A stretch of 64,000 bases of DNA from Brucella intermedia LMG 3301 (lineage in GTDB: Bacteria; Pseudomonadota; Alphaproteobacteria; Rhizobiales; Rhizobiaceae): the NCBI RefSeq assembly GCF_000182645.1, contig NZ_ACQA01000001.1, positions 1,798,001-1,862,000 of the forward strand, read 5' to 3'. How positions within the stretch are numbered: position 1 is the first letter of the stretch; each line of letters starts with the position of its first letter. The notes beneath the pieces are model-generated. The model ran no database searches. It had not been told where the DNA came from and saw nothing but the letters and a program-made list of their open reading frames with translations. Both the position numbers and the translations under genes were made by a program. This document shows, piece after piece, positions 17,559 to 25,855 of the stretch.

Positions 17559-17753
17559 TCAAGCCTTCTTCGGCTTGCCCGCTGCAGGGTCCGCTTCCAC
17601 GACCGTGCCGGGCCGTCTGATCTCTCCCGCGATAAGCGGATAATACGCCTGATCCTCGGTCAAGCTGATCGGCTTGCCAGCGCCGGGATTGCGCTCACCG
17701 GCCACGAACGTTCCGGCCTTTTCGGTCACTTCAAATCTGCTCTTAACGGCCAT
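17559..17753 (-). CDS. Small phage protein between V and W
   Basis: 64 residues, not recognised. It is basic at both ends with a central ISLTEDQAYYPLIAGEI, which resembles short phage proteins of the gp35/FluMu type (a loop that reads TEDQA followed by a strand). It overlaps W and follows V by 12 nt. It may be a small structural or assembly factor of the baseplate. Confidence 0.55.
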   Translation of the reverse strand: MAVKSRFEVTEKAGTFVAGERNPGAGKPISLTEDQAYYPLIAGEIRRPGTVVEADPAAGKPKKA

Positions 17754-17765
17754 TTAGATGCCCTT

Positions 17766-18284
17766 TCATTCGTTGGGTTCTTTGGTGTTGCTACCACCAC
17801 GCTCGACGCCGCCGTGAGTGTGGGTGTCACCGACATTCTTTTCGTTGTGCTTGAGCTTTTTGCTTTTGAAGATGATCTCGTCGGCTTCAATGATCGCATT
17901 GCCGCCTTCAAAACGGAGCGCGCAGCCGCCGTGCGCAATCGCCAGTTCGCCATTCTTGGCCGGGTTTTTCGCTTCATCGGTGTAGCCGTCGCGGATGGCG
18001 ATCGACTGACTGCCAAGCTCGCCATTGGGCGAAAACAGGCGGATCGGGTCACCGATCGCGACCGGAAAATGTGTGCCGGTCGATCCTGCGGCTTCCTGCA
18101 CCTGGACCCATGGCGACAGGAACGGCTTGCCGGTGCGGCCGTCTTCGGATTGCAGCTCCAGCCGCACGCGGTCGCCATCGATTTCGACAACCTTGCCGGT
18201 CATGTGCGAAGCCGCAAGGCGGCGCTCCAGATCATCGATCGACTTGCGAAGGGACAAAAGCTCTCGGACGATGATGTCAGTCAT
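17766..18284 (-). CDS. V: Baseplate spike protein V (P2 gpV)
   Basis: 172 residues. It has an OB-fold region (GKVVEIDGDRVRLEL), FLSPWVQV, then a beta-helical needle ending in DTHTHGGVERGG. The HTHGG sequence near the tip matches the HxH iron-binding apex known in P2 gpV-type spikes. It pierces the outer membrane on contraction. It overlaps the upstream gp37-like gene by 8 bases. Confidence 0.9.
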   Translation of the reverse strand: MTDIIVRELLSLRKSIDDLERRLAASHMTGKVVEIDGDRVRLELQSEDGRTGKPFLSPWVQVQEAAGSTGTHFPVAIGDPIRLFSPNGELGSQSIAIRDGYTDEAKNPAKNGELAIAHGGCALRFEGGNAIIEADEIIFKSKKLKHNEKNVGDTHTHGGVERGGSNTKEPNE

Positions 18285-18801
18285 CGGCGCGCACCTCGAT
18301 CAGCTCGTCATTGATGTAGAGTTCGGAAGGGACAACGCCGTCCTGGTCGAAAATATTCTGGCCGAGCTGGCGCAGCTCTTGCGTCCACTCGACGGCGATA
18401 ATCGACACGCCCCGCGCCTTAATCGCCGCCGAAATAACGGGCTGAATGGAAACAGCCTGCGGGGTGCCGACCTGGACAAGCCCGAACATCTGGCTTGTGT
18501 GCAGCGACACGGCGATGGCTTCCGCGATCGCCCAGGCTTGTTCGTCGCGGTCCTTGCCATCCGTGACAGCGAAGGCCGCGCAAGACATTGTCCCTTCGGC
18601 TTGACCGGACGGGGTATGCTTGAGCTTCCCTTGCAACAGTCCGACACGGACGGCGGGCGGGCGAATGCTGGTCGTTTCCAGTTCGTCGAGGTTGAAGCGA
18701 CCGAACTGCGATTCACATTCGCGCAATTCCGGCAACGCCTTCTTGATGGTGTCCACAACGGCAGCGCGGAATTCATTGATACGAGACTGGCGCTTGCTCA
18801 T
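18277..18801 (-). CDS. Mu gp37-like protein (DUF1834-type)
   Basis: 174 residues between a G-like virion protein and V. The N-terminal RINEFRAAVVDTIKKALP and the later ISIIAVEWTQELRQ fit Mu gp37 proteins, which lie in the same place after G and have a tail-terminator-like role by structure prediction in the literature. Assignment rests mostly on position and general fold features. It overlaps both neighbours, so it is translated from the same message. Confidence 0.6.
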   Translation of the reverse strand: MSKRQSRINEFRAAVVDTIKKALPELRECESQFGRFNLDELETTSIRPPAVRVGLLQGKLKHTPSGQAEGTMSCAAFAVTDGKDRDEQAWAIAEAIAVSLHTSQMFGLVQVGTPQAVSIQPVISAAIKARGVSIIAVEWTQELRQLGQNIFDQDGVVPSELYINDELIEVRADD

Positions 18802-19277
18802 TGGACAAGCCTTTTCAGCCAGTCTTCAGCTGCCTCGACAATGTCGGTCTGGTTCGCTGGCGACAGACCAAGATATCGGCGGGCCGGGATGGTGACGCTT
18901 TGAACCAGGCGCATCATATTGCCGATCATGAAGGCGAGCGCCTTGGCGGTCTTGGGCCGGATCGTGCCGCCCAACTGGTGGATGCGCGCATAAACGAGCG
19001 CCGAGCCGATCATCACGCTATCGGGTGTCGCAACATAGTCGATCGAGCGGGACAGCGTGCCAGTCCGATAAAGGATGCTGGTCCGCGTGATGTTCGGTTT
19101 CCATGCCGCACCTTCGGGCGAGCGCTTTTCTTCCTCGATGCGCTGCCGGGTCTGCTCCTGGACGAGCCTGCCAATGCCCTCCGAAAGCTCCTGCCTCGGT
19201 GCATGGGCGATCCCATCGACCAAGCTCAACGCGGCTTCAAGGCCGGTCTCGCGGATTTCAAGCGCAACGCCGCTCAT
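18798..19277 (-). CDS. Virion morphogenesis protein (Mu gpG / tail completion S family)
   Basis: 159 residues. The segment VQEQTRQRIEEEKRSPEGAAW followed by LYRTGTLSRSIDYV and YARIHQLGGTI is diagnostic of the G / P2 gpS family. It takes part in tail completion or head-tail joining. It overlaps gp36 by 4 bases and gp37 by 4. Confidence 0.88.
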   Translation of the reverse strand: MSGVALEIRETGLEAALSLVDGIAHAPRQELSEGIGRLVQEQTRQRIEEEKRSPEGAAWKPNITRTSILYRTGTLSRSIDYVATPDSVMIGSALVYARIHQLGGTIRPKTAKALAFMIGNMMRLVQSVTIPARRYLGLSPANQTDIVEAAEDWLKRLVQ

Positions 19278-19693
19278 GGCAATGTCCTCCGGGAGAACAC
19301 GCGGGAATTGGCCGAGAACGCAGCGCCGCCCGCCGAGCTGCCGGGATCGGTGGAAACACGCGGCTCGTCAGCGCCAAGGCCAGCCTTGCCGTCTGCGATG
19401 CGCTGCAGCAGCTCGCGCGCCCACTTGTAGCGATCCTCAATTGTGTTGGTGAGTGCGGAATGCCTATTCGCCAGCTTGTAGACGGCGATATCGGCGGTAG
19501 GCGACTTCAGGACGCCGGGCGCGGAAGGAAGCGGCAGCGGATAGCGCGCCGAGAGATAGACATCGACTTCCTTGCTGGCGATATCGAGCGCGGACAAGAT
19601 CGACGCATCGGCATCCACACCTTCGGGCAGGATGTCGCCGACGAACTCGACGCCCCAAAGCTCCTCGATGTCTGCCCGTGTTGCGTAAATCAT
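19274..19693 (-). CDS. Mu gp36-like protein (DUF1320)
   Basis: 139 residues. It opens with IYATRADIEELWG and has SAREVD-like helices followed by YLSARYPLPLPSAP, the mark of DUF1320, and a helical block with YKLANRHSA. In Mu-like phages this is an adaptor below the portal. The C-terminal 35 residues are a loose Ser/Gly/Ala-rich tail. Confidence 0.88.
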   Translation of the reverse strand: MIYATRADIEELWGVEFVGDILPEGVDADASILSALDIASKEVDVYLSARYPLPLPSAPGVLKSPTADIAVYKLANRHSALTNTIEDRYKWARELLQRIADGKAGLGADEPRVSTDPGSSAGGAAFSANSRVFSRRTLP

Positions 19694-19776
19694 GATCCTG
19701 CCTTCGAAATTGGTGGGGGTGTTCGCACTTCGCTGACGCTGGCCGCCCCCTGCGGCCCATCCTGGGAGGATGAAAC

Positions 19777-20151
19777 TTAAATCGCGCCGATGGCTTCCAG
19801 TTCGTCGAAAACGTCGTCGTCTTCGTCAATCGGCAGGCGGGCACCCGGCTTGTAAATCTTGCCGTCCAGACGGATTTCACAGCGGGCAATGGGCCCGTTT
19901 GCTTCCAACCGTGCCAATGCTTCCGCATCCGCTTTCGCCTGTGCTTCCGCCTCGGCTTTGGCCCGGTCGGCTTCCTGCAAGGCTTGTGCCTCGGCTTCAG
20001 CTTTCGCCTTGGCCTTCGCCTTTTCTTCCGCCTCGGCCTTCGCCTTCTCTGCTTCCTGCAGGGCTTTTGCTTCCGCTTCTGCTTTCGCCTTGGCGGCGGC
20101 GTCATTGTCGCCGGTCACGCCCTTGTTCTGGTTTTCGTTAGGCTTGGACAT
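19777..20151 (-). CDS. Mu gp35-like protein with Ala/Lys/Glu-rich coiled N-terminus
   Basis: 124 residues. Residues 18-85 are a low-complexity run of Ala, Lys, Glu and Gln, certain to be a long charged helix and the source of the repeated appearance of the DNA. The C-terminal 40 residues with IARCEIRLDGKIYKPGARLP resemble the small beta domain of Mu gp35. It sits between capsid and gp36, the expected place. Role unknown; perhaps capsid or head-completion related. Confidence 0.7.
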   Translation of the reverse strand: MSKPNENQNKGVTGDNDAAAKAKAEAEAKALQEAEKAKAEAEEKAKAKAKAEAEAQALQEADRAKAEAEAQAKADAEALARLEANGPIARCEIRLDGKIYKPGARLPIDEDDDVFDELEAIGAI

Positions 20152-20217
20152 TGTGTCTTTCCCTCAAACAGATGGTCGGCCTGAATGGCCGACCGGTTGA
20201 AACGACCGGCTGGCCGA

Positions 20218-21183
20218 TCAGATGGGATTGGTGATGATGACGCCTACGTCCTTGGCGCAGATCAGTTCCTTGACGCGTTCGCCCACGCGGACGCGCTCAC
20301 CGCCTTCAAGGCCGATATCGGGATCTTCGATCGAACCGGAAATGCGGTTGCCGTATTCGGCGGTAAAGCCGAAGGTGACGTTGTAATCCGTGGTGGCGCG
20401 CTTGGCGGTGTCCACGAAATTAAGCTGGATGGAGTTGCCCCAGACACGTTCAAGACGCGCTTCCTGACCCTTGCGGGTCGTGTTGAGAAACGCTTCGCCG
20501 ATCAGCACATTTTCAGCCGAAAGCTCGAACAGCTCCGCGAACTGCGCCTTGGTAATCGCACCGTCTTCAGTCAACCCACCCTTGACGGCTTTAATCAGAC
20601 GCGGGTGCTTCTTCAGCTTGCTCCAGACCGCGAAGCCCATGGAGATGCGGTTCGGACGATAAACAAGCGTCTTTCCCATCGCGTCATCAATGACGCCGTA
20701 TGGGTCGGAATTGGCAAAGTCCGAGAATTTGGCCGTGCCCGCGAGCGCGATGCGTTTGTCGGCAGCATAATTGTTCGGGTTCTGCATCAGGCGCGCCACG
20801 CGCACTTCGCGGTCAAGCTCGATCAGATTGGTCAAGCCTTCGACAGCCGAGGCGCGCGGGTCGTAAGTGGAACGCTTTTCAGCCCGGGCGCGGGCCGCAG
20901 CCTTCACGTCCGAATGCGGGATTGCATCGTCCAGACCATAATCTTCGACAGCCGAGCTTTCTTCGTCTGCCGTGAACTCCACCTGATTGACTTGGCCCTT
21001 GCGACCGACGCGGGTTTCAGGAACGGTGAAACCTTCCGCAAGCGGGAACTTCATCCACTGGAACTGTTCGGACAGAACTTGCACAGGCGGGAGAACGCGC
21101 CGCCCGATCAGGGTGTGCGCCGGATTGCGATAGCCGATCGCAATAGCGGTCAGCGTTGGGTCAATTGGAAATGGGCGCTTCAT
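20218..21183 (-). CDS. Major capsid protein
   Basis: 321 residues, placed right after the cement protein and before gp35/gp36, where the major head protein lies. Its N-terminal PIDPTLTAIAIGYRNPAHTL with IGRRVLPPV and the mid-section ARLMQNPNNYAADKRIALAG are features of HK97-fold capsids found in non-Mu phages. I do not see similarity to Mu gpT, so the head gene may have been exchanged. ATG with no rival start. Confidence 0.82.
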   Translation of the reverse strand: MKRPFPIDPTLTAIAIGYRNPAHTLIGRRVLPPVQVLSEQFQWMKFPLAEGFTVPETRVGRKGQVNQVEFTADEESSAVEDYGLDDAIPHSDVKAAARARAEKRSTYDPRASAVEGLTNLIELDREVRVARLMQNPNNYAADKRIALAGTAKFSDFANSDPYGVIDDAMGKTLVYRPNRISMGFAVWSKLKKHPRLIKAVKGGLTEDGAITKAQFAELFELSAENVLIGEAFLNTTRKGQEARLERVWGNSIQLNFVDTAKRATTDYNVTFGFTAEYGNRISGSIEDPDIGLEGGERVRVGERVKELICAKDVGVIITNPI

Positions 21184-21242
21184 GGGTTTTCCTCGAAACG
21201 GTTATGATCGGCCAGCGCCCTAGGACGCTGGCGCGGTTACGG

Positions 21243-21611
21243 TCAGGCCGCAGCTATGCAGCCGGGCGCGAAGAGGTACGGCACGATGTCGTTTTCGTCG
21301 GCATCCTGCATGGCAAAGCCGATGATGCGGACGAGCTTGCCAGCAGCAGGCACGGCCTTGACGGCGCGGCCCTGTGCGTCGGCAGTCAGGGGATCGCCAA
21401 ACGCGAAAGTTCCACCTGCACGCACTTCACCGTGTCCGCCCTGGATAACGTCAAGCATGCCATCGGCAGGCGCGCCCATGCTGTCGGCGGCACCGATCAG
21501 CGGATCGGTTTCGGACGTGGCAACCGCAACACCGTCCACGCCAGCCTTGACGATCAGATAGCCCGCAACGGCGGCAAGGGCGCGAAAGCTCTTGATAAAG
21601 GTCGGGGTCAC
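21243..21611 (-). CDS. Capsid cement/decoration protein (DUF2190-type)
   Basis: 122 residues rich in Ala and Gly. The run from GAADSMGAPADGMLDV through AGGTFAFGDPLTADAQGRAV to IIGFAMQDADENDIVPYLF is typical of DUF2190 head decoration proteins. A GTG start at 21611 overlaps the protease stop and has GGAG about 9 nt upstream. It stabilises the capsid after expansion, by family knowledge. Confidence 0.8.
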   Translation of the reverse strand: MTPTFIKSFRALAAVAGYLIVKAGVDGVAVATSETDPLIGAADSMGAPADGMLDVIQGGHGEVRAGGTFAFGDPLTADAQGRAVKAVPAAGKLVRIIGFAMQDADENDIVPYLFAPGCIAAA

Positions 21612-22213
21612 TGGCGCTTCTCCTTTACATGAGCCACGGCGTCCGTGATCGAAACCGTGATGCCCTGCGCCGCCTTTTCGTTGACATAGGCGCGGGCCTC
21701 ACTGGCAAGCGCGACCGGATCGAGATCGGCTTCCGCCGTGGTCTCCGGCTGCTTGCCGTCGAGCTTGGACGGTGCTGCGATGACGGGCAGTGTGGCGACA
21801 AGGGCATTGAACTTGTCGAGACCGCCTTCAAGCGAGCACATGGCGCGATAGGTTTCGCGAGTGGCGGGCGTGATCTTGCCCGCTAACGCTGCCGCATCGA
21901 GCGCAAGATCGATTTCGCGCTCGGCGTTCTTTTCCTGAAGCTGCGCAAGCGCCGTCTTCGTTTCGTTCAGTTCGGTACGAAGCGACGACACTTCCGCCGC
22001 GCCGCCATTCTGAACGGCAGCAAGTGCGGTCGCCGTATCTTCCTGCAGCTTGGTAATGGCGGCGGTGATTTCCGCCTGACCGCCCTTGTCATCGATCTTG
22101 AGCGCCTGGCATAGCGCCTTGCGCTCGCCGTCACGCGTGGCGATCGCGGAAAGAATGGCGGCTTCGTCTGCCGTCTCCGCGAGACCGAGCGCCTTGGCAA
22201 TGGCCTTCAGCAT
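21608..22213 (-). CDS. Z: Scaffold protein Z, nested in-frame in the protease gene
   Basis: An internal ATG at 22213 is preceded by CAGGAGAC, an excellent ribosome site 7 nt away, inside the I gene. The product (201 residues) starts LKAIAKALGL, is mainly helical with a coiled stretch (residues 60-110), and matches the scaffold half of Mu I. In Mu, Z is likewise made from an in-frame internal start. It would guide procapsid building and be cut by the protease. Confidence 0.75.
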   Translation of the reverse strand: MLKAIAKALGLAETADEAAILSAIATRDGERKALCQALKIDDKGGQAEITAAITKLQEDTATALAAVQNGGAAEVSSLRTELNETKTALAQLQEKNAEREIDLALDAAALAGKITPATRETYRAMCSLEGGLDKFNALVATLPVIAAPSKLDGKQPETTAEADLDPVALASEARAYVNEKAAQGITVSITDAVAHVKEKRQ

Positions 22214-22693
22214 AGGTGTCTCCTGTTGTGAATGTTGGTCTGGCTGTTCGTGAGCAAGCGCCGTCATGACGAGCGCAGGTCGGTTGACGAGACCGGCACC
22301 GTTCAGGCGCGTAATGACGCCCTCGCGGGTGTGGTTGAAATCGGGAGAAATGAATCTGTATTCCCTGGCGACGATCTGACGGGCGGCTTTGGCCACCCAT
22401 TCTACGCGGCCCCACACGCCGCCGTCCCGTTCCTGCAGCTCGACAATCCAGCCAGCGGCAGGCGCTTCCTCGCCCTTCGGGGCCTTGTGAGCCTGGGCAT
22501 GTTCATAGTCGATTGCGAGCGGACCCTTGTTCGCGGCGAAGGCAGCAAGCACCCGGCTCGGCTCAAGCGTCCATGCGCGACCGTCGCGGGCCTTGATCTG
22601 CGGGCCAGCCGGAAAAAGCTCGATCCACTCCGGCGCGGTCTTGCCAGAGCTTGCGAGATCGGTTTGAAAAATAGCTGTTGCGGTCGCGTTCAT
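21608..22693 (-). CDS. I: Prohead protease with scaffold domain (Mu gpI)
   Basis: Residues about 1-150 are the protease half: APEWIELFPAGPQIKARDG, IDYEHAQAHKAP (catalytic His region), AAGWIVEL and RFISPDFNHTREG, a pattern clear for the Mu I family. The rest is scaffold. The frame can begin with TTG at 22705 or ATG at 22696 or 22693; none has a strong ribosome site. A late-promoter palindrome lies only about 45 bp upstream, so the leader must be very short or the promoter geometry differs here. Confidence 0.87.
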   Translation of the reverse strand: MNATATAIFQTDLASSGKTAPEWIELFPAGPQIKARDGRAWTLEPSRVLAAFAANKGPLAIDYEHAQAHKAPKGEEAPAAGWIVELQERDGGVWGRVEWVAKAARQIVAREYRFISPDFNHTREGVITRLNGAGLVNRPALVMTALAHEQPDQHSQQETPMLKAIAKALGLAETADEAAILSAIATRDGERKALCQALKIDDKGGQAEITAAITKLQEDTATALAAVQNGGAAEVSSLRTELNETKTALAQLQEKNAEREIDLALDAAALAGKITPATRETYRAMCSLEGGLDKFNALVATLPVIAAPSKLDGKQPETTAEADLDPVALASEARAYVNEKAAQGITVSITDAVAHVKEKRQ

Positions 22694-22705
22694 CATGGGC
22701 GACAA

Positions 22706-23020
22706 AGTGACGTGTTCGCCGCTCGATAACGCCCCTGACAGTGTCAGGCGAAATGACTACCGGCCCGAAGCCGCAATCACACTGTCACATATAAACATAG
22801 AACCGTTTTTGAGGCACCTTAAAAGCCGCTGTGCGCGCATTTTATCTTGGGAGCAAGAATGTTGCATCCGGGGTGCTCGCGCGCGTCAGTGGCGCGATTT
22901 TCCGCCCGGTTGTTTTTTCTGCGGATATGGCCCATATTGGTGACGGGTGCGAGCCATTCACGTTTAACCGGGACGGCGAGCAGCTGGCCCCGTGAGGAAT
23001 TGACGGTCCTCCGCACCCGA
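22706..23020. other. Central non-coding gap between head protein F and protease I
   Basis: This 315-bp stretch lies close to the midpoint of the prophage (21,426) and carries no gene. It holds the second late-promoter palindrome (22734-22748), then an AT-rich segment with CACTGTCACAT near 22780 and TTTTTGAGGCACCTTAAAAGCC near 22806. Mu has its strong gyrase site in the same relative place, between G and I near the genome centre. A gyrase site here is possible but not shown. Confidence 0.45.
22734..22748 (-). promoter_or_regulatory. Late activator palindrome ahead of protease I
   Basis: CCTGACAGTGTCAGG, a perfect 15-bp odd palindrome identical in core to those ahead of the sheath and endolysin genes. 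The -10 box is not clear. With the centre placed at about -43 the transcript would start near the ATG. Confidence 0.6.
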
Positions 23021-24229
23021 TCACTCTATAAGCGTTCCCTTCTTCGTTGCCGCCCGTATGAACGAACGGGCGTCCTTCTCGCTTTTGCGGTGGAAACTCA
23101 CGAGCCACCATTCAAGCCCGTCATTGGCTGACTTCACTACAGTGCGCCACCACGTACCAGCAACCGCGCCCACGAAAGCGGCAGACTGGCCACGACGAAT
23201 GACGGCGGCAGGATCGCGCAGCACGCCGATCGCCGCCCGGAAATCATCGGTGGCAAGATTGCGCGCAGCGTGTTCCTCAATGATATGCCGCACGCTATCG
23301 TCGGAAAGCTTCACAAGCGCCGTCCTGGCACCGAAAGCTTCGACAACCGATCTACCGATTTGCGCGACCGGCAAAGCCGCGCCTTTCTGCAGGTGGCCTT
23401 TCGCAAGCGCATCCATGAGGGGCGAACCGACAACATCGGCCACGGCAATGCTCTGGCGCTCGGACGGCATGGCGTCTACCTTGCCATAAAGAAATTCGCT
23501 CACATTGCGCCCGCGCGTCTTGCCGGGGTTGGTCTCCCAACCGGGATCGATCCCATCCGGCACCATGGATATCTTGCCGGTGCGCTTGTTGCGCCATTCC
23601 TTCATGACGACAACGGGCGGTTCCTGACCTTCCTTCCAGCCAAGCCGCTCGGCCTCGCGTTGGGTAATCTGGCGGATGCGGCATTTGCAGCCCCAACCGT
23701 TGGGCGGATAGTGCGTATCCCAAAATGGATGATCGACGGGCAGCACAATGCCAACCCATGTTTCATGTTCGGGCCGACGCTCTGCCGACACCGAAAGCAA
23801 ATAGATCAGGAATGGCAGAAAGCGCTTGTTGCGCACTGTCTTTTCCCATTCGCCCGCCGCATGGGCCGACCGGATATTTGACCAATAGATGGTGCGGAGC
23901 CGTCGCGGACTGCCAAGCTGGACAATTTTGGGGACGCCATCTTGCGGATCGACCGCGATCTTTCGGCCCCACCAGCCCTTCTGCTGAAGAATCGGCGTGA
24001 GCTGGTCGCGGAAATGTTCGAACGGCAACTGATTGCGGATCGAGTCGACCATGGCAGCGCGAATATCGTCCAGTATGTCGAAGCCAGCAGACTTGGCGAC
24101 CGTCCATGAATAGGCGTGTTCTTCCGGCGCTATGTCGCGCCAATCGAATGTCGGCTTCGATTTCTTGGCATCGAAATAGCGGACAACCTCGGCGGGCGCG
24201 GTCTTGAACAGATCGAAGTTATCCGCCAC
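23021..24229 (-). CDS. F: Phage head morphogenesis protein F with a C-terminal nuclease-like domain
   Basis: 402 residues from a GTG with GGAG 9 nt upstream. Residues 1-240 are the Mu gpF / SPP1 gp7 family: a helical part, then LPVDHPFWDTHYPPNGWGCKCRI, the strong family motif with its metal-like Cys pair. Residues about 285-402 form an added domain with LSDDSVRHIIEEHA, a DF helix, WWRTVVKS, LEWWLVSFHRKS and a final KKGTLIE. That pattern resembles the PBECR (barnase/EndoU/colicin/RelE-like) domains fused to phage head proteins, which are proposed RNases injected with DNA. Head role is firm; nuclease role is inference. Confidence 0.8.
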   Translation of the reverse strand: MADNFDLFKTAPAEVVRYFDAKKSKPTFDWRDIAPEEHAYSWTVAKSAGFDILDDIRAAMVDSIRNQLPFEHFRDQLTPILQQKGWWGRKIAVDPQDGVPKIVQLGSPRRLRTIYWSNIRSAHAAGEWEKTVRNKRFLPFLIYLLSVSAERRPEHETWVGIVLPVDHPFWDTHYPPNGWGCKCRIRQITQREAERLGWKEGQEPPVVVMKEWRNKRTGKISMVPDGIDPGWETNPGKTRGRNVSEFLYGKVDAMPSERQSIAVADVVGSPLMDALAKGHLQKGAALPVAQIGRSVVEAFGARTALVKLSDDSVRHIIEEHAARNLATDDFRAAIGVLRDPAAVIRRGQSAAFVGAVAGTWWRTVVKSANDGLEWWLVSFHRKSEKDARSFIRAATKKGTLIE

Positions 24230-24232
24230 GGA

Positions 24233-25855
24233 TCAAATCTCCGCACCGCTATCGCCCAGGCCGCGTGCGATCATGGTGAGCTTTGCCAGCCGGTCGGCCA
24301 TCGGCCCGGCGTCCATCTTGGCGGCAAGATCATCAAGCCCGGCCTCGATATCGGCATAGGATTGGGCCCGCGCAAACAGCGCCTTAACGGGCTTCAAAAG
24401 CGGGTCGAGCTGCGCTTCCCAATTCTCAAGGCCGGTGTCGGCGAGGATGTCCAGCTCGTCGCGCTCGTCGGCGGCAAGCGCGTGATAGCCGCCGCAATGC
24501 GGACAGGCCGGGCGCAAGGCTCGCGCCTTGGCGGGCATATCTTCGCTATCGTCCGCATTATTCGGGTCCGGCTTCGGTTCCGGTGATGGCTTCTCGCTCG
24601 GCGTTTTGACCACATACAGGAGTTTTTCGCCGTCTTCCGGTTCATCGAAACCGATGCGCTGGCGAACCTTCGGCATGCTGACTTCCAGCCCAAGCGGCAC
24701 CAGCTTGTTGATGACTTCGGCCAGCGCCTTGATGTCCTCGCTCTCCGCGAAGGGCAGTACCACAGTTGGATAAGCTTCCTGCGGCCCGAAATTAAGGTCC
24801 ACGAACGGACGCACCAGATCGCGGTTGATCGTAACCGAAATCTGTCGGGCATCGGCCTTGCCGATATCGTGGCGCACATTCTCATGCACCTTGGCCTGCG
24901 CCATGGACGAGCCGTCATCGCTGCTCATGGTCTGGCCGAGGACGCCCTTGGAAATCTGCTTGTCGAGATATTCCGCCTTGCCGGAAAACAGGCCATTGCC
25001 CGACGAACCGTTTACCTCGATAAACTCGATCTCCATTTCCTTCGGGATGATCGCGGCGGCATCGGTGGAAATATCGCGCACGGCCTGAAGAAGCACACGC
25101 CGATCGTCAATGCTCGCACCCTTGCCGAAGCGCCCGACACGCAGCGGCATACCGTAGACTTCCAGAAACGCCATCCAGTCCTTCAGCGCATATGACTTGA
25201 ACATGAATGCCCAGGAGGCGAGCCGCGCAAGGCCGTTACGGATCGGAAGTCCGGACTTGAGCTTCGGACGATGGATTGAGAACTTGTATGGCGGCAGATC
25301 GGTGCCGTTGAGGTTTTCCGGGGACTTCAGGCGCAACGTCCGCCCGTTTACCCGGTCGATGACGAAGAAGCGCGGATCGCGCCATTCAAAGCGTTCCGGC
25401 CACCATTCGCGCGCCTGCTGGTCCCACATGGTTTCGACAACCGAATAGCCTTTGCCGAGACCGTCCTGCAGATCGTCAATATAGTCGTCCACGAATTCCG
25501 GCTGTTTGATGATCTTGCGCACGGCGTCCGCAATAAACTCGTCCCGATTGTCCTTCGAGGCCGGAACAACAATCGGCTCAATGCTCGTGATGGCAAGCTT
25601 GCGAGTGCCGAGGACCGACCGATAATGGAGGTCGCGCTCCTCCATTTCTTCAGCCAGGACAAAGAAGCGATCAGGATAGCCATTCGCTGCCTGCCGCAAA
25701 ATCTCGGCCATCGAAATAGGATCGAGACCGGATAGAATGGTTTCCGTCCAGATGTTGCGGACGCTGCCGGTCGTTGGCCCGGCGACCTCCTGTTTCAACA
25801 TGCTGGTGGAAATGGGGTTGCCCCACTGGTCGATGAGCTTTGGCGTCTGTGCCAT
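24233..25855 (-). CDS. Portal protein (Mu gp29, DUF935)
   Basis: 540 residues. It begins with LIDQWGNPISTSMLKQE and includes ILRQAANGYPDRFFVLAEEM and ERDLHYRSVLGTRKLAI, both classic DUF935. A CPHCGGYH pair near residue 455 could bind zinc. It makes the dodecameric DNA gate of the head. The ATG overlaps the terminase stop (TGATG), so translation is coupled. Confidence 0.92.
   Translation of the reverse strand: MAQTPKLIDQWGNPISTSMLKQEVAGPTTGSVRNIWTETILSGLDPISMAEILRQAANGYPDRFFVLAEEMEERDLHYRSVLGTRKLAITSIEPIVVPASKDNRDEFIADAVRKIIKQPEFVDDYIDDLQDGLGKGYSVVETMWDQQAREWWPERFEWRDPRFFVIDRVNGRTLRLKSPENLNGTDLPPYKFSIHRPKLKSGLPIRNGLARLASWAFMFKSYALKDWMAFLEVYGMPLRVGRFGKGASIDDRRVLLQAVRDISTDAAAIIPKEMEIEFIEVNGSSGNGLFSGKAEYLDKQISKGVLGQTMSSDDGSSMAQAKVHENVRHDIGKADARQISVTINRDLVRPFVDLNFGPQEAYPTVVLPFAESEDIKALAEVINKLVPLGLEVSMPKVRQRIGFDEPEDGEKLLYVVKTPSEKPSPEPKPDPNNADDSEDMPAKARALRPACPHCGGYHALAADERDELDILADTGLENWEAQLDPLLKPVKALFARAQSYADIEAGLDDLAAKMDAGPMADRLAKLTMIARGLGDSGAEI

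Noticed and set aside
19859..20141. Apparent DNA repeats and several overlapping frames
   Set aside because: They come from codons of the Ala/Lys/Glu-rich helix of the gp35-like protein, not from a CRISPR or satellite.
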